A DNA stretch of 64,000 nucleotides, from NCBI GenBank assembly GCA_014189435.1, contig CP050294.1, positions 186,001 through 250,000 of the forward strand, written 5' to 3'. This stretch comes from Mesorhizobium loti (GTDB taxonomy: Bacteria > Pseudomonadota > Alphaproteobacteria > Rhizobiales > Rhizobiaceae). Shown in pieces: positions 9,225 to 18,800 of this stretch (within the stretch, counting starts at the first letter, position 1; every line of letters begins with the position of its first letter). The notes below the pieces were generated by a model, which searched no databases, was not told where the DNA came from, and saw only the letters and a program-made list of their open reading frames with translations. The position numbers and the translations under genes are program-made.

Positions 9225-9650
9225 AACACGGCGTTGGTGCATGGGTCCGGACTTGAGCGGATGTCGATCTTTGAAGCGGCAGACTATGCTGTGGCCGCCT
9301 TGCGGCGGGCGGATTTCGGGCGTGCGCAGGCAAGCATGCGGTTGAGGACGGCGCAGCCGATGGCGACTTCGGTCTGCTGAACGGGAAGCGACCGTGCCCG
9401 CAAACGCCGCCCGATGGTGGGCTTGTATCGCCCTATGGCGGTCTCGACCAGCGAGCGTTTGCCATAACCGTTGGAGGCCTGCCATTTCATCCGGCCGTCT
9501 CTGCCGATTGCGGCGATATGCTGGTCCCTTTGGCCGGGAGGTCTATCGTCGAATGGTTCGACCGCGTTGGCACGAGGCGGAATGACGACGTGTCTTTGGA
9601 AGAGACCGCGATTTGCGTGGTCGCGGAGGTGCTAATGTTTCCGATTGGGC
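9225..9650 (-). pseudogene. IS5 family transposase, C-terminal fragment
   Basis: On the minus strand the frame reads HVVIPPRANAVEPFDD, PPGQRDQHIAAIGRDGRMKWQ, GRYKPTIGRRLRARSLP and QTEVAIGCAVLNRML, ending at 9284. This is the C-terminal third of an IS5 transposase related to, but clearly different from, the copies at 51341 and 58782. The end GGCGTTGGTGCATGG at 9231-9245 is the IS5 terminal repeat. The 5' two thirds are absent; the sequence loses similarity near 9640. Confidence 0.7.
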
Positions 9651-9894
9651 GCCGCTTCTGAGGCGAGCTCCATGGCCGCCACTCTGAACCATGGTGAGCA
9701 AATCCTCCCAGAACGCAAAGAAGCCCGCCCCGGCGTGAGCCGAGACGGGCAATAGAAATGGTCCCAGGCGCGCGTCCACGGAAACAGCGCCGGCAGGTGA
9801 AATTCAGCAGAATGTCCATCCTGGCGCACGTCATGTTCCCCAAACTGAGAAATTGACCGATGCCGTGGGAAAACTCGACTGCGCGCCTGTCACC

Positions 9895-10404
9895 CTACTC
9901 CGGTTTCTTATAGGTGGTCGGGTAGCCCCTCCCGATCACCGTGTACCCCTCCTCACCCTCCGAAAGAATCCTGAGAATGTTGGAGGGGGGCAGCTTGTGT
10001 TCGACGCCGAGATCGAGGCCTTCGCGAAGGAATTCGGATCCCAGGCTGCACGCATATTCCCTGACGGCAATCCTGGCGGCGCTAAAGCCTGCCAAGCCAC
10101 CGTTGGCTTCCGCAAGCGGTACCGTGATCTCGAAGACTCTGCCGCGGCCGATTTCCTTCAGAACGCTGATCACGTCCTCATCTTCCGTTCCAACAAGCAG
10201 CCAGTAAGCGGATTCGCCGCCCCAGTGCTGGACGAGCAGCTTCACGGCGGATTCGTCCGGATGGAGCGGCACAGTTGTTGACCAGAAGCCTTTGCGGACG
10301 CCGAAATCCGTGCGCAGGCGGGGTCGCTTGATGATCCTAGTGCCCTGTTCCGGTGTCAACCCTCCGGCAGCGACCTGACGATCGACGCGGTTGTTATCAG
10401 GCAT
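9895..10404 (-). CDS. Hypothetical protein, 169 residues
   Basis: I do not recognise this protein. It has an ordinary mixed composition without signal peptide or membrane segment. Notable stretches are RPRLRTDFGVRKGFW, HWGGESAYWLLVGTEDEDVI and LPPSNILRILSEGEEGYTVIGRGYP. The last half alternates short helices and strands. Codon use looks like a real alphaproteobacterial gene. It stands alone between an IS5 fragment and the IS110 element, so context gives no hint of function. Confidence 0.5.
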   Translation of the reverse strand: MPDNNRVDRQVAAGGLTPEQGTRIIKRPRLRTDFGVRKGFWSTTVPLHPDESAVKLLVQHWGGESAYWLLVGTEDEDVISVLKEIGRGRVFEITVPLAEANGGLAGFSAARIAVREYACSLGSEFLREGLDLGVEHKLPPSNILRILSEGEEGYTVIGRGYPTTYKKPE

Positions 10405-10646
10405 GAATAGGCGCGACGCGCCAATCCGTATTTTCTTGCACGGATGGATCGACTACCGTCCACCTACCGGGATTGGGGTGTCGGGAGCACGCATGGCGGG
10501 CAGGCCGAAGTACCTGATGAACTGAGAGTTCGAGTTGTTATCTGGCCGCCCCCTTCGACTTGCCCGGTTGCGCTGCGAGCGCGGATCCGTAGTTGTCGTG
10601 TAGCCCGCCGGCTCCCATGGTTGCTGACCCTGGAAAGGAGCCGGGA
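10405..10646 (+). other. Non-coding leader of the IS110 element
   Basis: No convincing gene. It holds the end of the preceding hypothetical gene's upstream region and the 5' non-coding part of the IS110 element. A ribosome-binding sequence (GAAAGGAG) lies at 10633-10640. IS110 elements lack long terminal inverted repeats and usually carry a structured guide-RNA-encoding non-coding end; in some IS110 groups this is upstream of the transposase. The exact left end could not be set. Confidence 0.4.
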
Positions 10647-11879
10647 ATGAGAATCATTGCCCTTGATGTTCACCGATCATTCGCCCAAATGGCGATCTTG
10701 GAGAAAGGCAAAATCCGGGATGCGGGGAGGATCGATCTTGAACGCAGCCGCCTGTTGCAGTTCGCCATGAAGCTCAAGCCGGATGACGAGATCGTCATCG
10801 AGGCAACAGGCAATACAAGTGCGATCGTGCGACTATTGTCGCCTTTTGTGGGCCGCGTGGTTATAGCCAATCCGATCCTGGTCCGGGCCATCGCCTGGGC
10901 CAAGGTCAAGACCGACAAGATCGACGCGGCAGTGCTGGCGAAGCTTCATGCGAGTGGCTTTCTGCCTGAAGTCTGGATGCCGGACGAGGAAACCGAGACG
11001 CGTCGTCGCGTGGTGGCCGAACGAACGCAGCTCGTCTCCCAGATGACCCGTCTCAAAAACCGAATCCATTCCGTTCTGCACGCCAACCTGATCCCGCCCT
11101 ACAAGGGCACCCTGTTCTCAAAGCGGGGCAGGGCTTGGCTGGAGGCTCAGCCGCTCGCCGAGGATCAGCGCCGTGTCGTCCTTCGCCATGCCGGTGAACT
11201 CGATCGCCTTGGTGGTGAGCTTGCACAAGTAGACAAGAGTCTCGCGCAGACGGCCCTCCAGGAGCCTCGGGGCAAGCGACTGATGACGATCACCGGCGTG
11301 AACGTCACGGTCGCGCTGAGTATCGTGGCGGCCATTGGCGATGTCGAACGGTTCTCATCACCGGAAAAGCTTGTCAGCTATTTTGGGCTCAACCCGCGGG
11401 TCCGGCAGTCCGGCGACAAGCCGGCCTATCACGGCCGCATCACCAAACAAGGCCGAGCCCACGCGCGGTCGATGCTGGTCGAGGCGGCGTGGGTCATTTC
11501 CGGCGTGCCTGGCCCGCTGCGGGCCTTCTTCATGCGCATCCGCGACAAGCGAGGTAAGCACGTTGCCGCGGTCGCGACTGCGCGCAAGCTGGCGGTCATC
11601 GTCTGGCACATGCTGACCAAGGACGAAAACTACATCTGGAGCCGCTCGGCGCTCCTGGATTGGAAGCTCCGAAAGCTGGAATTGACCGCCGGCTATCCGT
11701 CTCTTCGCGGCGGCAAGACAAAGGGATCTGCTGCCGACTACAGCAACAAGTCGGTACGCGAGAGCGAGCGCGAGACGATCGGCAACGCCGAGGAAGTCTA
11801 CCGTCGCTTCGTCGCTACATGGAAACAGCAATCGCCGAAGGGGCGCTCGGGCGCCGCACATGAGGTGCGACGATCATAG
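10647..11879 (+). CDS. IS110 family transposase (intact)
   Basis: The 410-residue DEDD/serine transposase starts at ATG 10647, 6 bp after AAAGGAG. The RuvC-like N-terminal domain carries the acidic residues in IALDVHRSFAQ, VIEATGN and KVKTDKIDAAVLA. The C-terminal Tnp_IS110 domain has LMTITGVNVTVALSIVAAIGDV and GLNPRVRQSGDKPAYHGRIT, which includes the conserved serine, followed by GRAHARSMLVEAAW. The frame is complete and probably active. IS110 elements make no target duplications, consistent with no obvious repeats here. Confidence 0.93.
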   Translation: MRIIALDVHRSFAQMAILEKGKIRDAGRIDLERSRLLQFAMKLKPDDEIVIEATGNTSAIVRLLSPFVGRVVIANPILVRAIAWAKVKTDKIDAAVLAKLHASGFLPEVWMPDEETETRRRVVAERTQLVSQMTRLKNRIHSVLHANLIPPYKGTLFSKRGRAWLEAQPLAEDQRRVVLRHAGELDRLGGELAQVDKSLAQTALQEPRGKRLMTITGVNVTVALSIVAAIGDVERFSSPEKLVSYFGLNPRVRQSGDKPAYHGRITKQGRAHARSMLVEAAWVISGVPGPLRAFFMRIRDKRGKHVAAVATARKLAVIVWHMLTKDENYIWSRSALLDWKLRKLELTAGYPSLRGGKTKGSAADYSNKSVRESERETIGNAEEVYRRFVATWKQQSPKGRSGAAHEVRRS

Positions 11880-12008
11880 GCTGAGCGACAGGGTTGCAAC
11901 CTCGACCCTGTTCTTCGCCACGCGGTCACCCGAGCCGCGACAGAATAACAAAAACAGCTTCGCCGATCCATCCCGCAGCCGGCGAACGATAGCGACGTGC
12001 TCGCTCCG

Positions 12009-12575
12009 TCAAGGCCAAGTCGTGCATACTGCTCGCTGGCCTGCCGGCCAGCCCTGACTTTGCTGCGCGCGCCGCGGTCTCGACCGTCTGCCGGGACAGA
12101 ACGCCCTGAGAGCACACTTCCAGGACATCAGAGCAGAACGGCCCTTGTCAAATACATCCGTCAGGGAATCCACCGAGGTCGGAACCATGCCTTCGGCCTG
12201 CACGGATTCAACCTCGTCGTCAGTCATCCGGGTGTAGTGGAATGTCCGCAACGTTTTCGTTGACATGATTTCGGCAAGGCCATCGACCGTCGCCGCGTAG
12301 TCGCCTTGGAACCGGTTCGGCTGGATCGGCACCCAGGTCGCCAGCTTGGCGACCATGATGTCCTTCTTCCGCTCGAGGGCAGAATAGCCGTCGATGATGT
12401 CTCGGTGGGACTCGAGATAATCCTTTATCTCGCTGTCGTAGGTGCCGATGTCCCAGAGATCGATCATTCGGTCCGTCCGCCGCGCCACAGTACCCTCAGC
12501 GACCTCAACCAGAAACGGATCTCGGTCATTGCGACCGGCGAGCCGTCGCACACTTACCCCCTCGGGCAAACTCAC
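12009..12575 (-). CDS. Hypothetical protein, C-terminus probably replaced at the IS110 junction
   Basis: The 188-residue frame is not recognised. The N-terminal 150 residues look native: LAGRNDRDPFLVEVAEGTV, RMIDLWDIGTYDSEIKDYLE and KTLRTFHYTRMTDDEVESV. From about 12120 the sequence turns Arg/Pro-rich (FCPGRRSRPRRAQQ), as if read through foreign DNA. The natural end is therefore probably lost at the boundary with the IS110 element. No signal peptide or membrane segment is seen. Confidence 0.45.
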   Translation of the reverse strand: MSLPEGVSVRRLAGRNDRDPFLVEVAEGTVARRTDRMIDLWDIGTYDSEIKDYLESHRDIIDGYSALERKKDIMVAKLATWVPIQPNRFQGDYAATVDGLAEIMSTKTLRTFHYTRMTDDEVESVQAEGMVPTSVDSLTDVFDKGRSALMSWKCALRAFCPGRRSRPRRAQQSQGWPAGQRAVCTTWP

Positions 12576-12654
12576 GCGATCGCCAGCGCAAGGCTGAGCG
12601 CATTTCGGCAGCTCTGCGAATCAGGCAAGCCGCCGAAAATCCGTTGCCTAAATG

Positions 12655-12835
12655 AATGCGATAAAGTCGTCGACTACGATCCAGCATGGCCAGGGATATT
12701 CGAAGAGCAAAAGCGTCGGATCTTGGAGGTGATCGGCGACGGTCGAGAGCATCCATCACAGAGCTATGACGGATTTTGGGTGACTGGGTTGATCAAGCGG
12801 CGCTTTGCGGCTTCATTTCGATGACCTCGATGCCG
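12655..12835 (+). pseudogene. GrpB-like (UPF0157) N-terminal fragment
   Basis: The stretch VVDYDPAWPGIFEEQKRRILEVIGD is a good match to the N-terminus of GrpB/UPF0157 nucleotidyltransferase-fold proteins, which begin VxYDPxWPxxFxxEKxxIxxxLG. The next block, normally VEHIGSTAVPGL, is replaced by unrelated codons, so the gene is shifted or broken soon after about 12735. No convincing start codon precedes it in frame. IS6 DNA begins at 12869. Confidence 0.45.
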
Positions 12836-12868
12836 TCCTGGAACCTGGCACCTGCGAGCAGTTTGGGC

Positions 12869-13676
12869 GGCGTTTTCACGTTGTTTGAAATGTGGCCGCG
12901 TGAGGCCGACACCTCGCTTTTCAGGCAGGCCGTGCGCTTACGGCTTCCCACGCGGCCATGGCTTGGCGTCGATGGGGTTCGAATTTGTGCGGCGGAGCGG
13001 TTGGTCTGGGATGGGACGAAGAGATTTCGGACGGCGCAGAAGATCGACACGAAATGCTGCAATGAGCCGACTGATCGGAAACCCTGTCGCGTTCGCTCCC
13101 GTTTTCGGAACGGCAGGTGAGAATTCTCCGCCCGGTTGTTCAAACCTTTATGCGAGCGGTGTTCCACGTTCGCCATGAGCTGGCGTTGGGCCGCCCCGTA
13201 GGAGCGCAATTTGTCGGTGATCATACGCTTTGGCGGCGGACCCTGCTTCTTCAGAAGTCGCGTCAGCAGGCGCCTGGCGGCCTTGGTGTTGCGACGCGTC
13301 TGGACAATCTCGTCGAGCACATATCCGTCCTGATCAACCGCTCTCCACAACCAGCATTTCTGACCGTTGATGCGCACCACGACTTCATCCAGGTGCCAGA
13401 CATAGTCTTTCGTCGGCGACTTGCGGCGTATGCGGCGCGCATAATCAGGGCCGTGCTTTCGCACCATCGGCGGATGGTCTCGTAGGAAACGACGACCCCG
13501 CGATCGAGCAGCATTTCCTCGACATCGCGCAAGCTCAGATTGAAGCGGAAGTAGAGCCAGACAGCACGCGCCACGATTTCGATCGGATAGCGGTGGTTCT
13601 TGTAGGTCGGTGCACTCACGGTCATGGGCGCGCTGCTACCTCAATTTCCTTGCCCCTCAATCAATGTGACACCACC
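12869..13676 (-). mobile_element. IS6 family insertion sequence, decayed copy
   Basis: This 808-bp copy is nearly identical to the one at 914-1721 but inverted. Its ends are GGCGTTTTCACGTTGTTT at 12869 (one mismatch against the intact right end) and TCAATCAATGTGACACCACC ending at 13676. The flanking 8-mers (GTTTGGGC and GCTCCGCC) differ, so again no target duplication is seen. Confidence 0.88.
12921..13625 (-). pseudogene. IS6 family transposase with two frameshifts
   Basis: Compared with the intact transposase at 965, one C is missing near 13470 (GATGGTGCGAAAGC instead of GATGGTGCCGAAAGC), breaking the protein after RRW. One G is extra near 12977 (GATGGGGTT instead of GATGGGTT), replacing the C-terminal 20 residues. 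Between the breaks the catalytic motifs HLDEVVV, ITDKLRSY and NRAENSH are readable. The gene cannot make a normal transposase. Confidence 0.9.
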
Positions 13677-13977
13677 GCTCCGCCAACTAAGCTATCAGGA
13701 ACTGGCCTTTCACCTGTAGGACTCCTATGGAACCTTGCAGCCGGCGTTCTCGTGGCATTTAACCCACTGCGGCGGAAAGGTGGCCGGCGCCGAAGGGGCG
13801 GGGGGTGCCACAATAGGCGCCGGCCAAGCGGAAATCAGGTCCGCCGCAGGACCAAGCTAGCAGAGGTCAGGGCAGTCGGTATGGCGTGTTCGCGGAAGGC
13901 CGTCGCCTACGCGCTGCCGTGACGTGGATCTGGGGCACAGGTTCAGTCATGGAATCAAAGGCGAGAGCTGGAATTGA
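13677..13977. other. About 300 bp without a gene
   Basis: No frame with credible coding character is present on either strand. There is a G-rich run (GGGGCGGGGGG) and an imperfect GGCCGGCGCC repeat pair around 13778 and 13820. Nothing was identified as a promoter or RNA gene. Confidence 0.4.
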
Positions 13978-16664
13978 CTATGAGTTGCCGGGCGCGTTGA
14001 GCAGATTCTCGATGTCCTGCGCGCAGACCGGTTTGCTGAAATGATAGCCCTGCATTTCATCGCAATTGTTTTTGAGCAGGAAGGCCACCTGATCGTCTGT
14101 TTCGACGCCCTCGGCAATGACCCTCATGTTCAGCTTTTGACCCAACGAAATTACGGCGCTGGCAACAGCCTGATCGTTTTCGTCGTCGGCGACGTCGTTG
14201 ATGAACGACTTATCGATCTTTAGCCGCGCAACGGGAAAGCTCTTGAGTGCACTGAGGCTGGAATAGCCCGTCCCGAAATCGTCGATAGAGATCTGAACGC
14301 CCAGGCTTTGCAGTTCGTTCATCGTTGCGACTGCCAATTCTGTGTCCTGCATGATGAGGCTTTCGGTCAACTCCAGCTCAAGGTAACAGCCCTTCAGGTC
14401 GCTTTCTCTAAGCGAGTGGACGACACGTTCAACCAGATTCCTTTCCCTAAATTGCCGTGCCGAGACATTCACGCACACAGTCATCGGCGGCAATCCTGCA
14501 TCCTGCCAGGCCTTGTTCTGTCGACAGGCTTCATGCAGAATCCAGTCGCCGAGCGGCACGATCAATCCTGTCTCCTCGGCCGTCGGGATGAACGTCATCG
14601 GCGGTACCACGCCCAGTGTCGGATGGTTCCAGCGTATCAACGCTTCTACCGCAAAGACGCGCCCCGAGCGAAGATCGACTTGCGGCTGATAGAGCAGCAC
14701 GAATTCCGAGCGGGCCACGGCGTTTCGCAATTCCTCCTGAAGCACGAATTTATCATGCGCCCTCGAGTTGAATTCGGGAGTGTAAAACTGGAAATTGTCG
14801 CGGCCGAATTCCTTCGCCCGATACATGGCCGCATCGGCGTTGACCAGGAGTGTTTCCGAGCTCGCCCCATCCTTGGGGTAGTTTGCGATGCCGATGCTGG
14901 CCGTCGTCCTCAGGCGATGCTCTCCGATATGAACCGGCGCTGCAATCGCCGCCCGGATCATTTGCAAGGTCTCCGAAATGAGATCGACATTCGTCGGCTG
15001 GTCGAACAGAATGATGACAAATTCGTCGCCGCCAAGCCGCACAACGGTATCGGTCGCCCTTACGCATTCAACCATACGACCGGCGACAGTCTTCAGGAGT
15101 TCGTCTCCGGCATTGTGGCCCAGCGTGTCATTGACGAGCTTGAAATTGTCCAGATCGATGAACACCACTGTCACCCAGCGATCGTATCGCTGCGCGTACA
15201 AGATCGCTTGAGAAAGCCGGTCCTCCAGCAAGGCGCGATTGGGAAGCCCCGTCAGCACATCGTGATTGGCCATGAAGTGGATCTGATCTTCTGCCAGTTT
15301 GCGCTCGATCGCGATCCCGGCGATGCGGGTCGTGAAATCAATCAGCCGGGTCTCGGCCTCGATGGGTTCGCGCACCGTCATCGAATACATCGCAAAGACA
15401 CCTATCACAGCACCCTGATGCGACAGGATCGGGGTCGACCAGCAGGAACGATAGCCGTAGGGCGCCACCAGCTCGCGGTAATCTTCCCAGAGGGGATCCT
15501 GCAGGATGTCGGCGACAATGACCGGCTCCCGCCGATAGACGACGGTTCCGCAGGAACCTACCTTTGGACCGATCGCGATCCCGTCAATGGCGTTCGTATA
15601 GTCTTTCGCCAAGCTCGGCGCGGCGCCGTGCAGCAAGTGGCTGCCGTCCTTATCGAGCAGCAAGACCGAACCGAATATCCCCCTCAACTGGGATTCCACG
15701 AGGCGCATGAGACGGTCGAGCACGTCCTCGAGCCGAGAGCTCATCGCGATCATTTCCAGGATATGCGCCTGCCCGTTTCGAAGGATGTCGGCTTGCTTGC
15801 GGGCCGTGACGTCATGGGCGATGCCAACCAGACCAAATATCTCATTCTGAACATTGCGCAACGGCACCTTGGTCGACGAGAACCACCTGCCGGTGCCTGT
15901 CGCATCGATAACAAACTCCTCCTCGTCGATCATCGGTTGTCCGCTGTTGAGGACGCTCTGCTCGATGAAGCGGAACTTCTGCGCAAGTTCCGGGGCATGG
16001 AGATCAAAATCGGTCAAGCCGATCATGTCGCTCGTCTTCTCCCGACCACTGTCGGCCGCAAGGGCGCTGTTGACCACGACAAAGCGGCTTTCCCTGTCCT
16101 TGACCCACAGATAGTCGGGCACCCAGTCGATCAGCGTTTGCAGCGAGATGCGCTCGTCGGCAATCTGGCGATTGGCAGCGAGTTCCGTAATGTCCTCATG
16201 CGTGGAAACCCAACCACCGTCGGGCATCGGTTGGTGGCAGACCTGAATAGTTCGACCGTCGACAAGGTTGGCTGTCCAGACCCTCGAAGCCTTGCCCGAA
16301 TTCACCGACCGGGCCAATGCGAGAAGGCGTCGGTAGCCATCGCGGATGTTCCTGCGGCAACGCGGCGTTCGACGATTTCGCTCAAGGCCAGGCCCGGCTG
16401 CAATTGCTCGGGCGCAATGCGATAGATCTCTGCATAGCGACGGTTCGACAGGATCAGCCGTTCATCGGCATCGAAAAAGCATATGCCTTGCGAGATGTTG
16501 TCGATAACAGTCGCGAATCGTAACGCCTGAGCTTCAAGGGTTTCAATTCTAGCTTGAAGATCGTTTTCGAGGGCCTCATACGAAGCCGTCGCCAGTTTTG
16601 CGAATGCGGCGAGCCCAGCCGCCTCCGACGCTTCCACAGCTTTTTTGGATGATTTCGTGACCAA
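13978..16664 (-). CDS. PAS-GAF-GGDEF-EAL cyclic-di-GMP protein with a frameshift
   Basis: The protein is about 895 residues if one frameshift near 16319 is repaired (expected DAYLALARSVN, seen DAFSHWPGR then stop). It starts at a TTG (16664) with a GGAGG eight bases upstream. The order is an N-terminal helical stretch, a PAS (IDNISQGICFFDADERLIL), a second PAS ending VGIAHDVTARKQAD, a GAF domain, then GGDEF with the intact active site RLGGDEFVIIL, and EAL with AVEALIRWNHP and DDFGTGYSSL. Both catalytic signatures are intact, so it may both make and break c-di-GMP and so affect motility, biofilm or symbiosis traits. The domains after the frameshift form a frame of 779 residues. Confidence 0.88.
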
Positions 16665-17069
16665 ACAGAGTTCCTCCGGTTTGGTACTTTGCGCAAAGCA
16701 AGAAAAGCCGTTTGCAACTGAGTTGGCAAGGGCTATTTAACATTTGCTAACTGCTAGTGAATCACAAATTCACAAAACGAATGCGATACCACCCAACAAA
16801 TAAGTCATAACAAGCTGTACTTTTTGTCCCACTTTTCCACCACCTTCAAAAGTGGAACATTTTCGTTCTCTTTTCACCGAAACCAGAACTGCGGGCGGAC
16901 TGCGCCACTTTCGAGCGGCGTGCTTTGCGGATGTAGTGATTGGGCTGCTGATACGTCGTCCAGCGGTGACTCGCCTTCGGGGATGTCACATTAACGAGAA
17001 ATACTACTATCTACTCGTCAAGCGGAAAAGTTTCTGGCGAAGAAATCAAAGGGTTAGGGCGTCAAGAAG
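16665..17069. other. About 400 bp intergenic, AT-richer, with an inverted repeat
   Basis: No convincing gene is present; the short plus-strand frame at 16852-17073 lacks any recognisable feature. The stretch next to 16740 is AT-rich and is likely to hold the promoter of the c-di-GMP gene. CCACTTTT (16829-16836) and AAAAGTGG (16848-16855) form an 8-bp inverted repeat with an 11-bp loop. The region ends in GTCAAGAAG just before an IS66-type terminal repeat. Confidence 0.45.
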
Positions 17070-18792
17070 GTAACCGGGGCAGATTACCGGGCAGTCAGGC
17101 TTGAGCGGCTTGCCTAACGAGATCCGGGAGCGGCGGAATCGACTCTTGTGTTGGTATGCCGAGGCGGTCGCCGAGATAGCGGAAGAATGAGACGTCGAGC
17201 TTGATGCAGGTCTTCATCAGGCCGAGCAGGACGTCGCGGGCGTTCTTGCCTGCCTCGCTGACGGTTCCGCCGGAGATCTTGCGCTTGGTGACGAAGGTGC
17301 GGATGTCGTTTTCCGAACCATTGGTGTGGAGCGGGATCTCGGGACGATCGAGAACGCGCAGGAGTTCATGCTTGCGGCGATGCAGCCTGGCAAGAAGCCG
17401 GTCGAGCATGACGTAGCCGGTTCGTCGTTTGAACAGGCGCTCGAAGCGGGCGCGCAGGGCCGCCGCGTGGCGCGGACAAGGAGCACGCTGGTAGCTCTTG
17501 AGGTCGCGATAGAACCACCAGATCAACTGGCGCATGATGTCGACGGCCTGACGTTGATCCGGGGTCACGGGTATCAATTTGTGGACGAGCCGCTCGGCGT
17601 GGACCCAGCACAGAGCATGGTCGCCGATGCGGAACTGGCCGGCATCATCGGACACGACCACGGTATCGCCAAGAAAGCCGTGGTGGCGGATCGCTCCCCA
17701 CATCGCCCCTTCGGTGGCGATCCTGACTGGGTTGGGCTCAACCGCGAGCTGGTCGAGGCCGAGTGCGGCCAGATGCGCCTGCCATGCGGCGCTGTCGGCA
17801 AATGCCTTGTGCGGCGCAGCCGCTAGCCGCGCGATCACCGGACCGGCGAGGTTGCGGCCGCGCATATAGGCCAGGGCCTCTTCATTGATGAAGTAATCGC
17901 TGTGCCCGGCACGCAGCGTCGCCAGGAACGCCTCCCGTGACTTCGATCGCCCGGTGCGGAACGCGGTGAAGCGGCGATCGCCGATCTGGGTGGTGTAGCC
18001 GTCCTGGTGGGCGTGGCGCGCCGACGTATCATCGACGGTGATCCAGGGCGCCGTAGCCAGCCCGGCGCGCAGCACGTCACGGTCCTCCGCCGCGAAGGCC
18101 TCCAGGCCCTCCGAAATCAGCCGCACCACCTGGCGCTTCGAAATGTCGACCCCGATCCCGGTCAACAACGCCGTCAACCGCTCCGTCGTCACCTGGCCTT
18201 GAATGTGACAGGCCAGAATGAAGCGGCGCAGGTTCGCGCCCCAGCCGCCGATGATCCCCGCCGGCAAGGGCGCCACCATCGTTTCGCCGGTCGGTGTCAC
18301 CCAGCGCTCGCGGCGATAGCGCACCACCTCGGCCGACAACGCCAGATCGCGCACCAGGATCGTCTCATACCCCTTGAAGCGAGAGCCCGCAGGAGCGCTC
18401 ACCGCAACCGTCACCTCGCGGCTCACGCGACCGCCGTCGCGCTTGGCGCCGCGCCGGCGGCGCTTGCCCTTGCCAGATGTCGGCTGCGTCGCCTTCTCCA
18501 TGCCCGATGGCTTGGTCGGCTTGACCGGGGGACGCGGCGGCAGGTCCTTCAGCCGGGCGATCTCATCCTTCAGGGTCTGGTTCTCGGCGCGTAGCGCCTG
18601 GTTCTCGATCTCAAGGCTCTCGACCCGGCCTTGAAGACCGCGCACTTCGCCGATCAGCGCAGAAACCAGCCCGCGGAGTTCCGCGAGCGACAGGCCTTCA
18701 AGCGAATCAGTCGGTGGTAGCGTCACGCAAACGGTGAATCACGAACGCACGCGCCTGCAAACCCCCACCGCCCGGTAATCTGCCCCGGTTAC
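17070..18792 (-). mobile_element. IS66-type element A (single-ORF, ISBst12-like group)
   Basis: The 1723-bp element is bounded by perfect inverted ends GTAACCGGGGCAGATTACCG at 17070 and its complement ending at 18792. One gene fills it and no tnpA/tnpB is present, as in the ISBst12-like IS66 subgroup. GTCAAG directly flanks both ends (17061-17066 and 18793-18798), and element B begins 8 bp further on. Confidence 0.85.
17095..18726 (-). CDS. IS66-like transposase (intact)
   Basis: The 543-residue transposase starts at a GTG (18726). An N-terminal coiled coil (VESLEIENQALRAENQTLKDE) is followed by a Pro/Lys-rich linker and the DDE domain. That domain carries WITVDDTSARH, VVVSDDAGQFRIGDHALCWV and the C-terminal block PLHTNGSENDIRTFVTKRK, the IS66 signature near the catalytic glutamate. 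The frame is complete, so it may be active. It shares a clear common ancestor with element B but is far from identical. Confidence 0.9.
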   Translation of the reverse strand: MTLPPTDSLEGLSLAELRGLVSALIGEVRGLQGRVESLEIENQALRAENQTLKDEIARLKDLPPRPPVKPTKPSGMEKATQPTSGKGKRRRRGAKRDGGRVSREVTVAVSAPAGSRFKGYETILVRDLALSAEVVRYRRERWVTPTGETMVAPLPAGIIGGWGANLRRFILACHIQGQVTTERLTALLTGIGVDISKRQVVRLISEGLEAFAAEDRDVLRAGLATAPWITVDDTSARHAHQDGYTTQIGDRRFTAFRTGRSKSREAFLATLRAGHSDYFINEEALAYMRGRNLAGPVIARLAAAPHKAFADSAAWQAHLAALGLDQLAVEPNPVRIATEGAMWGAIRHHGFLGDTVVVSDDAGQFRIGDHALCWVHAERLVHKLIPVTPDQRQAVDIMRQLIWWFYRDLKSYQRAPCPRHAAALRARFERLFKRRTGYVMLDRLLARLHRRKHELLRVLDRPEIPLHTNGSENDIRTFVTKRKISGGTVSEAGKNARDVLLGLMKTCIKLDVSFFRYLGDRLGIPTQESIPPLPDLVRQAAQA

Positions 18793-18800
18793 GTCAAGAA

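Noticed and set aside
13593..13922. 109-codon plus-strand frame after the IS6 copy
   Set aside because: Begins in antisense IS6 DNA and continues through low-complexity G-rich sequence; no supporting signal.
14308..16425. 705-codon plus-strand frame opposite the GGDEF-EAL gene
   Set aside because: The minus strand carries complete catalytic motifs; the plus frame has compositionally odd His/Arg/Asp-rich sequence typical of a shadow.
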